A stretch of DNA of 64,000 bases from positions 124,001-188,000 of the forward strand of contig NZ_QJVJ01000007.1 in the NCBI RefSeq assembly GCF_003217775.1. Direction: 5' to 3'. This stretch comes from Paenibacillus flagellatus (GTDB lineage: Bacteria; Bacillota; Bacilli; Paenibacillales; NBRC-103111). The notes under the pieces were generated by a model. The model did no database searches. It was not told the DNA's origin and saw only the letters and a list, made by a program, of their open reading frames with translations. Each line of letters begins with the position of its first letter. The first letter of the stretch is position 1. A program made the position numbers and the translations under genes. This document shows, piece after piece, positions 27,001 to 33,542 of this stretch.

Positions 27001-27267
27001 CTCGGCGGCACGTTCGCGGCGATGCTGCCGTCGGGCGTCATGTCGCTGCTGCAAATCGCCACGATCGTCCTGTGCGGGCTGTTCCTGTACGCGCTCGTCA
27101 TGCTGCCGCTGTTCATTCCGGTCATGGTGCGGACGTTCGGGGAAGCGAACTGGTGGCCGTTCTCGGGCGGCAAGCGCGCACCGGAACCGTCGGAAGAGAA
27201 GGTCCGCGTCCGCGTGCCGGGCGGCGCTATGGCGCATCTGCATTCCCACACCGATCGTTCCGTGTGA
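24046..27267 (+). CDS. MMPL-family (RND superfamily) exporter, YdgH-like
   Basis: A 1073-residue membrane protein with two MMPL halves. Each has one helix, an extracytoplasmic domain and five clustered helices; the first cluster contains FGIGTDYCILLISRFKEE and the second MALGIDYSIFLMDRFKEY, the GxxxDY proton-relay motifs. Between the halves, residues about 480-800 form an unusually long helical region rich in Gly-Leu-x-Gln/Glu heptads (KGLSEASKAL, AQGLTELETGL), probably an extracellular coiled coil as in YdgH/YhgE-type proteins. The ATG at 24046 is used because AAGGGGG lies 10 bases before it; the GTG at 24025 has no SD. The export substrate is unknown. Confidence 0.9.
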   Translation: MKTILKFRWLVLILWIAGAVGLFLTAPNMADLVRDKGQINVPDGYSSTIAADLLREMKGEGDGTSGELSSVLVFHNDQGLSSADMDEVKRGVDRLKNAKDSAGVTSVTTHFDMPDLAKQMVAGDGKTVLVLVGAEQGDRTPAELREALYGAVSDVKIDHYYTGNWLINEDVVESSQEGLKKTEWITVVFILAILFVVFRSAIAPFIPLLSVGLTYVVSQSVVAFLVHYLDFPLSNFTQIFLVAVLFGIGTDYCILLISRFKEELAHRGDKTEAILETYRTAGKTVLYSGLAVLVGFASIGLSTFVLYRSAVAVAVGVAVLLLALYTIVPFFMAVLGKAIFWPAKGSLEHKPSRLWGAVGSFSLKRPLWALVVLAVIIVPFLAAYKGSISFNSLDEIGDKYKSVKAFQVISDSFGPGDSLPSTVVLKADKPMDTAEGLAAVEQVTRELVKTDGVKTVRSATRPTGEAMQDFQVASQVGKVDDGLGQSTDGLGQIGKGLSEASKALGDNAPKLNEAVQGAERLTAGTNELKAGVVRLGDGLKRIEAGLRDGSTGAGELRAGLEQARSSAEQLAASSRQLLAGYRDIGGGLDRLSNAYGDVAAKQEQLAQGLTELETGLGGLEQKYPQLKQDPDYLKAMGAVGQLRTGAAGIAEGLKQMNGQLAGLSQGIGQANAGFEQAAAGQEALAQGLARLADGIAQLQAGIEQAADGQGQIVANVPRLSQGFDELASGQEQLKNGFAELNAQLGQLTSGLDQSVGGLAQVSGGLQTAQSFLNELSEAPNKQLTGWHLPSEALKNEAFKQSLDVYMSKDRTIVKFDVVFAGNPYDTETLQKTDDLNAAVTRALKGTGYDNAAFAVEGVTSMNNDLRNISADDYSRTMVLMLIGITIILIVLFRSIVMPIYLILSLLVTFYTSMAITEVLFVRILGYSGISWAVPFFGFVMLMALGIDYSIFLMDRFKEYRHLSPQEAILLAMKNMGTVIMSAAVILGGTFAAMLPSGVMSLLQIATIVLCGLFLYALVMLPLFIPVMVRTFGEANWWPFSGGKRAPEPSEEKVRVRVPGGAMAHLHSHTDRSV

Positions 27268-27293
27268 CAAACGGGCGTTCGGGCTGGTATAAT
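27264..27293 (+). promoter_or_regulatory. Sigma-A promoter of rarA
   Basis: GTGACA, an 18-bp spacer and a perfect TATAAT. The -35 overlaps the stop codon of the exporter gene. Confidence 0.6.
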
Positions 27294-27312
27294 CGGATTA
27301 GACTTGGCGAAG

Positions 27313-27338
27313 GCCGTCATCTTCGGGTGGCGGCTTTT
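27313..27338 (+). terminator. UUCG-capped terminator between the exporter and rarA
   Basis: GCCGTCATC and GGTGGCGGC (two G-U pairs) enclose a TTCG tetraloop, followed by TTTT. It lies downstream of the rarA promoter, so it either ends the exporter transcript or attenuates rarA. Confidence 0.6.
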
Positions 27339-27381
27339 CGCGCGCCGTGCGCATATTTCTCGAAGGCAAGGTGGGGTATCC

Positions 27382-28701
27382 GTGGATTTGTTTACGTATG
27401 AGGACGCGTCCAAGCCGGCCGGAAGGCTGCTCGCCGACCGGATGCGGCCGCGGACGCTGGACGAATATTTGGGGCAGGACCATATCGTCGGTCCCGGCAA
27501 GCTGCTGAGGCGGGCGATCGAGGCCGATCAGGTCAGCTCGATTTTGCTGTATGGCCCTCCGGGGACGGGGAAGACGACGCTCGCCAACATTATCTCGAAC
27601 GCGACGAACGGCGAGTTCGTCCGGCTGAACGCGGTGGACGCGTCGGTGAAGGACGTCCGCGAGGCGATCGAGCAGGCGAAGGCGAACAAGGCGATGTACG
27701 GGAAGAAAACGATCTTGTTTCTCGACGAGGTCCACCGGTTCAACACGTCCCGGCAGGACGCGTTGCTCCCCGCGGTCGAGCAGGGGATCTTGACGCTGAT
27801 CGGCGCGACGACGGAGAACCCGTTCCACCACGTCAACGGCGCGCTGCTGTCGCGCTCGACGCTGTTCGAGCTGAAGCCGCTGACGCACGAGCATTCGCTT
27901 CAAGCGATGCGGCGGGCGCTCGCGGACAAGGAGCGCGGGCTCGGCTTCCTGCCGATCGAGGCGAGCGAGGAGGCGCTGCAGCATATCGCGCGGATGGCGA
28001 ACGGCGACATCCGCCGGGCGCTGAACGCGCTCGAGCTGGCGGCGCTGACGACGGCGCCGGAGCCGGACGGCACGATCCGCATCACGCTCGAGGTGGCGGA
28101 GGAATCGATCCGCCGTCCGACGATCAAGGCGGACGAGTCGACGCAGTACGACGTGCTGTCCGCGTTCCACAAGAGCGTGCGCGGCTCGAGCGATGCGGCG
28201 CTGTACTGGTTTCTGTACGCGGTCGAGCGGCTCGGCATGGACCCGATGACGTTTTTGCGGCGGCTTATCGTCGCCTGCAGCGAGGATATCGGTCTTGCCA
28301 ACCCGCAGGCGATGGTGCAGGCGGTGACGGCGATGGACGCGTACCATAAGATCGGCTGGCCGGAGGCGAAATACAACATCGCGCAGGCGATCCTGTTCGC
28401 CGTGGAGAGTCCGAAGTCGAACTCGATCCCGATCGCGATCGCGAACGTGATGGCGTCGTTCGAGCGGACGAAGTCGGCCGACGTGCCGATGCATTTGCGC
28501 GACACCCATTACAAGGGCGCGGAGCAGCTCGGCCACCGGGGGTACAAGTACCCGCACGACTATCCGGGGCATTACGTCGCGCAGCAGTACGTGCCGGACG
28601 CGATCCGCGGCGCCGTCTTCTTCGAGGCGTCCGAGCAGGGGATGGAGGAGAAGATGAGGGTGAACCAGCAGCTGCGGCGGAAAGCGGGGCGCGGCGAGTA
28701 G
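27382..28701 (+). CDS. rarA: Replication-associated recombination protein A (AAA+ ATPase)
   Basis: A 439-residue AAA+ protein of the RarA/MgsA/WRNIP1 family, a relative of clamp-loader ATPases that acts at stalled replication forks. Walker A is GPPGTGKT (residues 58-65), Walker B ILFLDEVHRF, and the N-terminal MRPRTLDEYLGQDHIVGPG signature is typical. The C-terminal tetramerisation part has RRPTIKADE and the LAFYLG-equivalent region. The GTG at 27382, preceded by AAGGTGGGG, matches the family N-terminus; the longer upstream frame covers the terminator. It is monocistronic by position. Confidence 0.95.
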   Translation: MDLFTYEDASKPAGRLLADRMRPRTLDEYLGQDHIVGPGKLLRRAIEADQVSSILLYGPPGTGKTTLANIISNATNGEFVRLNAVDASVKDVREAIEQAKANKAMYGKKTILFLDEVHRFNTSRQDALLPAVEQGILTLIGATTENPFHHVNGALLSRSTLFELKPLTHEHSLQAMRRALADKERGLGFLPIEASEEALQHIARMANGDIRRALNALELAALTTAPEPDGTIRITLEVAEESIRRPTIKADESTQYDVLSAFHKSVRGSSDAALYWFLYAVERLGMDPMTFLRRLIVACSEDIGLANPQAMVQAVTAMDAYHKIGWPEAKYNIAQAILFAVESPKSNSIPIAIANVMASFERTKSADVPMHLRDTHYKGAEQLGHRGYKYPHDYPGHYVAQQYVPDAIRGAVFFEASEQGMEEKMRVNQQLRRKAGRGE

Positions 28702-28736
28702 ACGCGTTCGGCGTATTCGTTTGCGCATGCGTACCA

Positions 28737-28765
28737 TTGACTTTCGCTTGCCGTTGAGGTTAAAT
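28737..28765 (+). promoter_or_regulatory. Promoter of the ileS T-box transcript
   Basis: TTGACT, a 17-bp spacer and TTAAAT. It lies about 360 bp before the ileS start, as expected for a T-box leader. Confidence 0.6.
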
Positions 28766-28792
28766 GAATGTGAACTGTATACGTCGTTTACA

Positions 28793-29068
28793 TTCGTTGA
28801 CGAGAACAAGTACGTCCGCTTGCTTGATCCCCAGAGAGTCGGCCGCGCGCTGAAAGCCGACGTTCGAGAGGCAGACGGAAATCATCTCCGAGAAGGATGG
28901 CCGAAGGTCCAGTAAGCCGTCCCGGACTCCCTCCGTTACAAGGGACGCGTATCGTTGTACGCGACTAAGGTGCCGCGGCATGTCCGTCATTTTTCGGATG
29001 CGCCCTGCGGAACGAGGGTGGTATCGCGAGAGCAATCTCGTCCCTTTGCGGGACGGGATTTTTTTGTT
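28793..29068 (+). ncRNA. T-box leader (tRNA-Ile responsive) controlling ileS
   Basis: The T-box sequence AGGGTGGTATCGCG is at 29015-29028; its TGGT can pair with the ACCA end of uncharged tRNA-Ile. The terminator is ATCTCGTCCC (29035-29044) paired with GGGACGGGAT, then seven T. Stem I begins near AGAGAGTCGGC, and ATC codons at 28881-28886 on its 3' side are the candidate specifier. Uncharged tRNA-Ile would stabilise the antiterminator and switch ileS on. The 5' boundary is approximate. Confidence 0.9.
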
Positions 29069-29099
29069 TATTCCCAAGAACAGAAAGGTTGAATCCACG

Positions 29100-32000
29100 G
29101 TGAGAAAAGTAGACGTGAAAGAAAAGCCGAGAGCCCGGGAGCTGCGCGTCCTGGGGCAATGGAAGGAACAAGACACGTTCCGACGTTCGATCGAAAACCG
29201 CGAAGGCCGGCCGAACTTCGTCTTCTACGAAGGCCCGCCGACCGCCAACGGCAAGCCGCATATCGGGCACGTGCTCGGCCGCGTCATCAAAGACTTCATC
29301 TGCCGCTACAAGACGATGTCCGGCTACCGCGTCGTGCGCAAAGCCGGCTGGGATACGCACGGCCTGCCGGTCGAGCTGGGCGTCGAGAAGCAGCTCGGCA
29401 TTTCCGGCAAGCAGGAAATCGAGAAGTACGGCGTCGCCGAATTCGTCGAGGCGTGCAAGGCGAGCGTGTTCGAATACGAGCGGCAATGGCGCGAGCTGAC
29501 GGAAGCGATCGCCTATTGGACCGATATGGACCATCCGTACGTCACGCTGACGAACGATTACATCGAGAGCGTCTGGCACATCTTGTCCGACATTCACCGA
29601 AAAGGGCTGCTCTACAAAGGGCATCGCGTCAGCCCGTACTGCCCTTGCTGCCAAACGACGCTCAGCTCGCACGAGGTTGCGCAAGGCTATGAGGATGTCA
29701 AAGATTTGAGCGCCACCGTCAAGTTCCGCAGCACGACCGCGGACGAATCGTTCCTCGCCTGGACGACGACGCCGTGGACGCTTCCGGCCAACATCGCGCT
29801 TGCGGTCGGTCCCGACATCGATTACATCAAGGCGAAGCGGGGCGGAGAAGTGTACATCGTGGCCCGAAATTTGGCGGACAAGGTGCTGGGGGAAGGCTAC
29901 GAAACGTTGTCCGTCCACAAAGGCGCGGATTTCGCCGGCGCTTCGTACCATCCTCCGTTCGGCTACGTGAAGCCGACCGGCAAAGGCCATGTCGTCGTCG
30001 CGGCCGATTTCGTCAGCGATACGAGCGGTACCGGCATCGTGCATATGGCTCCGGCGCACGGCGAGGACGACTACAAGACGACCCGCCAGCACGGCATCGA
30101 TTTCGTCAGCGTCGTCGACTTGGCCGGCCGCTATACGGACCAGGTGACCGATTTCGCCGGCCGATTCGTCAAGGATTGCGACGTCGATATCGTGAAAAGC
30201 TTGTCCGAGCGCGGCCTGCTGTTCGCCAAGGAACGGTACGAGCACAGCTATCCGTTCTGCTGGCGCTGCAAATCGCCGCTGCTCTATTACGCGATGGAAA
30301 GCTGGTTTATCCGGACGACCGCGGTCAAGCAGCAGCTTATCGACAATAACAGCAAAATCGACTGGTACCCGTCCCACCTTCGCGAAGGACGGTTCGGCAA
30401 ATTTCTCGAGGAGCTCGTCGACTGGAACATCAGCCGCAACCGGTATTGGGGAACGCCGCTCAACGTATGGATTTGCGGCGATTGCGGCTCGGAATATGCG
30501 CCGGGCAGCCGCGAGGAGCTGCAGGCGAAGTCGGTTCAGCCGCTCGACCCGAGCCTCGAGCTGCACAAGCCGTACGTCGACGGCGTGAAGCTGCGCTGCT
30601 CGTGCGGCGGAACGATGGAACGGACGTCGGAGGTGATCGACGTCTGGTTCGACAGCGGCTCGATGCCGTTCGCCCAATACCATCATCCGTTCGGCAGCGA
30701 GAACACGTTCCGCGAGCAGTACCCGGCCGACATCATCTGCGAAGGGATCGACCAGACGCGCGGCTGGTTTTTCAGCCTGCTGGCCGTCTCCACGCTGTAT
30801 AACGGCCAGTCGCCGTACAAGGCGGTCGTCTCGACCGGACACGTGCTCGACGAGCAAGGGCAAAAAATGTCCAAAAGCAAAGGCAACGTCATCGATCCGT
30901 GGGACATCATCGAGCAGTTCGGCACCGACGCGTTCCGCTGGTCGCTGCTGGCCGACAGCGCGCCGTGGAACAGCAAACGGTTTTCGAAGCAGATCGTGTC
31001 CGAAGCGAAGTCGAAGGTGATCGATACGATCCATAACGCGCACGCGTTTTACGCACTGTACGCGAACATCGACGGCTACAAGCCGGAGGAGCACGCGCCA
31101 CGCGTTTCCGATAACGAGCTGGACCGGTGGATTTTGTCCCGTCTGCATTCGACGCTGCGTCAGGTGGAGAAGGGGCTCGAGCAGTACGATTTCCTCAACC
31201 CGGCGAAGCAGATCGAATCGTTCGTCGAAGAGATGAGCAACTGGTATATCCGCCGCTCGCGCGACCGGTTCTGGGGAGGCGCGATGACCGCGGACAAAGT
31301 GTCCGCCTACCAGACGCTAGGCGAAGTGCTGAAGACGCTGGCGCTCATGATCGCGCCGTACGCGCCGCTCCTCGCCGAAGACTTGTACGGCAACCTGGGC
31401 GGAACGGACAGCGTCCATCTGGCCGATTATCCGAAGGCGGACGAAGCGAAGATCGACGCGCAGCTGGAGAAGGAGATGGAGACGGCCCGGCAAATCGTCG
31501 AGCTGGCGCGCACGATCCGCAACGACGCTGCGATCAAGACGCGCCAGCCGCTCTCCGAGCTGATCGTGTCGCTCGACCGCGAGTTCGACCTGACCCGGTT
31601 CGAATCGATCATCAAGGACGAGGTCAACGTCAAGCACATTCGCGTCGAGCAGGGCGACGGCGGGTTCGTCGATTTTACCCTCAAGCTGAATCTGAAGGTC
31701 GCGGGCAAAACATACGGCAAGTTCGTCGGCCCGATTCAGGCGCACCTGAAGATGATGTCCGCGGCCGAGACGAAGCGGATCGTGGACGACGGCTTCCTCG
31801 ACATGACGGTGGACGGCGAGTCGCTGCACATTACGATCGACGAGCTGCTCGTCGAGAAGCAGGCGAAAACGGGATTCGCATCGGCGTCCGGCAACCGGAT
31901 TACGGTCGCCCTGAATACGACGATTACGGAAGAGCTGGAGCAGGAGGGCGTCGTCCGCGAAGTGGTGCGCGCCATCCAGGACTACCGCAAAAAGCTCGAC

Positions 32001-32183
32001 CTGCCCGTCGAGAAGCGCGTCAACCTGACGCTCGACGCGGACGATCAGCTGAAAACGGCCATCGACCGGTTCGACCGCGTGCTCCGCGACAACGTGATCG
32101 TGGCGGAAGTGCGTTTCGGCAAGGCAGACGGCATGGAGTACGTCTCGATCGGGGATAGCAGCCTCGGCTTGAAAATCGAATAG
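29100..32183 (+). CDS. ileS: Isoleucyl-tRNA synthetase, type 2 (eukaryote-like)
   Basis: A 1027-residue class I synthetase. The HIGH motif is in GPPTANGKPHIGHVLGR (HIGH 54-57), KMSKS is at 589-593, a CP1 editing domain lies between, and an anticodon-binding domain follows. The PTANGxPHIGH form, the length above 1000 and the lack of the C-terminal zinc-binding cysteines of type 1 IleRS place it with type 2 (MupA/IleS2-like) enzymes, which characteristically tolerate mupirocin. The GTG start has AGAAAGG upstream and leads straight into the conserved N-terminus. Expression is set by the T-box leader. Whether the genome also has a type 1 ileS cannot be seen here. Confidence 0.94.
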   Translation: MRKVDVKEKPRARELRVLGQWKEQDTFRRSIENREGRPNFVFYEGPPTANGKPHIGHVLGRVIKDFICRYKTMSGYRVVRKAGWDTHGLPVELGVEKQLGISGKQEIEKYGVAEFVEACKASVFEYERQWRELTEAIAYWTDMDHPYVTLTNDYIESVWHILSDIHRKGLLYKGHRVSPYCPCCQTTLSSHEVAQGYEDVKDLSATVKFRSTTADESFLAWTTTPWTLPANIALAVGPDIDYIKAKRGGEVYIVARNLADKVLGEGYETLSVHKGADFAGASYHPPFGYVKPTGKGHVVVAADFVSDTSGTGIVHMAPAHGEDDYKTTRQHGIDFVSVVDLAGRYTDQVTDFAGRFVKDCDVDIVKSLSERGLLFAKERYEHSYPFCWRCKSPLLYYAMESWFIRTTAVKQQLIDNNSKIDWYPSHLREGRFGKFLEELVDWNISRNRYWGTPLNVWICGDCGSEYAPGSREELQAKSVQPLDPSLELHKPYVDGVKLRCSCGGTMERTSEVIDVWFDSGSMPFAQYHHPFGSENTFREQYPADIICEGIDQTRGWFFSLLAVSTLYNGQSPYKAVVSTGHVLDEQGQKMSKSKGNVIDPWDIIEQFGTDAFRWSLLADSAPWNSKRFSKQIVSEAKSKVIDTIHNAHAFYALYANIDGYKPEEHAPRVSDNELDRWILSRLHSTLRQVEKGLEQYDFLNPAKQIESFVEEMSNWYIRRSRDRFWGGAMTADKVSAYQTLGEVLKTLALMIAPYAPLLAEDLYGNLGGTDSVHLADYPKADEAKIDAQLEKEMETARQIVELARTIRNDAAIKTRQPLSELIVSLDREFDLTRFESIIKDEVNVKHIRVEQGDGGFVDFTLKLNLKVAGKTYGKFVGPIQAHLKMMSAAETKRIVDDGFLDMTVDGESLHITIDELLVEKQAKTGFASASGNRITVALNTTITEELEQEGVVREVVRAIQDYRKKLDLPVEKRVNLTLDADDQLKTAIDRFDRVLRDNVIVAEVRFGKADGMEYVSIGDSSLGLKIE

Positions 32184-32197
32184 GTCATACGATGACG

Positions 32198-32244
32198 AGC
32201 GGCAGTATGGAATTCGGATAACCGGTTCCGGCTGCCGCTTTTTT
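32198..32244 (+). terminator. Terminator of ileS
   Basis: AGCGGCAG (32198-32205) pairs perfectly with CTGCCGCT, followed by six T. Confidence 0.88.
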
Positions 32245-32288
32245 GCGTTTCAAGCCGGGTTCGCCATCCCCGCCCATCAAATAAATCG

Positions 32289-32321
32289 TTGACAGCTTAT
32301 TTGATAACGATTATCATTCTC
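32289..32321 (+). promoter_or_regulatory. Fur box over the promoter of the iron-uptake operon
   Basis: TTGACA (32289-32294), a 17-bp spacer and TATCAT (32312-32317) form the promoter. Bases 32303-32321 match the 19-bp Fur consensus (GATAATGATAATCATTATC) at 16 positions by eye and cover the -10, so iron-loaded Fur should block it. Confidence 0.85.
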
Positions 32322-32382
32322 ATTGAAAATCAATCGAATCGTCGGTGCCGGAAGGCTCGGTACCCCTGGAGGAGTTTCGTTT

Positions 32383-33507
32383 ATGTCGCATTCTTTTTTA
32401 CGTTCGTTTCGCCATCGCGCCGCCGCCGCGTGCGCGGCGCTCGCTCTGACGACGGCCGCAGCCGGGTGCGGAGGGAGCGGGAACGCCGGACCATCGGGCG
32501 CTTCCGGCGCTTCGGCCAACGTCCCCGGCGTCGACCTGTCGCGGGTGAACAGCTATTTGGTGGCCAAGTCGACCGATTTGCAAAAAAACGCGGCCCAATT
32601 GAAGAAAACGGCGCAATCGTATTATGACGCCGCCAAATCGGTCAACTTCGACTACGACGCCCTGTGGAGCAAGCAGGCGGGCACCGTCGGCCCGCTGCTC
32701 GTCGAGGCGAAGAAGCAGTTTTTGGCGGCCAACTCCGCCTACGAGACGATGGAAGGCATCGTGGCCGGCGTCGAGGAGCTTTCCCATTACGATATCGACC
32801 TCGATGCGGGCATTCCCGCCGGCGAAGGCAGCGAGGATGTCGTCAGCTTCGACGTGAAGCTGCCGAACGGCGAGACGCTGAAGAAGCCGGGAAATTACTT
32901 CTACCTGGCCGAGCTGACGCTGTGGGGAACGAAGCCGGAATGGACCGCCCAAGGCGTCAAGCCGGATCTGGACGGCAGCGGGAAGGTCGATTTCGGCGAA
33001 GTGCTGCCGGACGCGAACGTGCTGAAGGGCGTCGCCGACGGCTTTGCCGCCATGTCGGACCATTTGCTGAAGGATGCGGGACAGTGGAAGGCGACGCTCG
33101 AGGAAAGCTTGACCGCGCTCGTCGTCATGATCCCGACGATGGACGAATATTTCCAGGCGTGGAAACAATCGCGCAGCGTCAGCGGGGACAACGCGACGAG
33201 CGCCCAATTCGTGGCGGTATCCCGGCTCCAGGACATTCGCGACATTTTATCCGGACTCGAGGTCGTGTACGCTTCCGTCCGTCCGGCCGTCGAGAAGGCC
33301 GACGCCGCGCTGGCGAAGCAAACGGGCCGGGAGCTTGACGAGCTGCTCGGCTTCGTGTCCGACCTGTACGAGAAGGAGAAGAACGGCACGGCGTTCAAAG
33401 CCGAGCAGGCGGACGCCTTGGGCGCGGACGCGCAAAACCGGGCTTCGGCGATCGCCGGGCAATTGACGCAGGCTGCAGCCAAGCTCGGCATCAAGATCCG
33501 AACGTGA
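32383..33507 (+). CDS. Imelysin/EfeO-like iron-uptake lipoprotein
   Basis: A 374-residue lipoprotein: a basic N-terminus, a hydrophobic stretch and lipobox A-A-G-C, followed by a helical mature domain resembling imelysin/M75 (EfeO/EfeM) iron-binding proteins. A canonical HxxE iron motif is not evident, so it is either a divergent member or a related partner protein. GGAGGAG is 8 bases before the ATG. It lies directly behind a Fur box and 35 bp before an FTR1 permease, the usual EfeUO-type pairing in which it would present ferrous or ferric iron to the permease. No EfeB-like peroxidase gene follows. Confidence 0.75.
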   Translation: MSHSFLRSFRHRAAAACAALALTTAAAGCGGSGNAGPSGASGASANVPGVDLSRVNSYLVAKSTDLQKNAAQLKKTAQSYYDAAKSVNFDYDALWSKQAGTVGPLLVEAKKQFLAANSAYETMEGIVAGVEELSHYDIDLDAGIPAGEGSEDVVSFDVKLPNGETLKKPGNYFYLAELTLWGTKPEWTAQGVKPDLDGSGKVDFGEVLPDANVLKGVADGFAAMSDHLLKDAGQWKATLEESLTALVVMIPTMDEYFQAWKQSRSVSGDNATSAQFVAVSRLQDIRDILSGLEVVYASVRPAVEKADAALAKQTGRELDELLGFVSDLYEKEKNGTAFKAEQADALGADAQNRASAIAGQLTQAAAKLGIKIRT

Positions 33508-33542
33508 CGGTCGTAGGAAACCGTAAAAGGAGTCGTTTTCGA

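Noticed and set aside
24085-27270. A 1061-codon open frame antisense to the MMPL exporter
   Set aside because: It mirrors the exporter's codons in GC-rich DNA, its composition (Arg/His/Gln-rich) is not protein-like and it has no RBS.
28965-31148. A 727-codon open frame antisense to ileS
   Set aside because: Shadow of the synthetase gene; no RBS and no recognisable domain.
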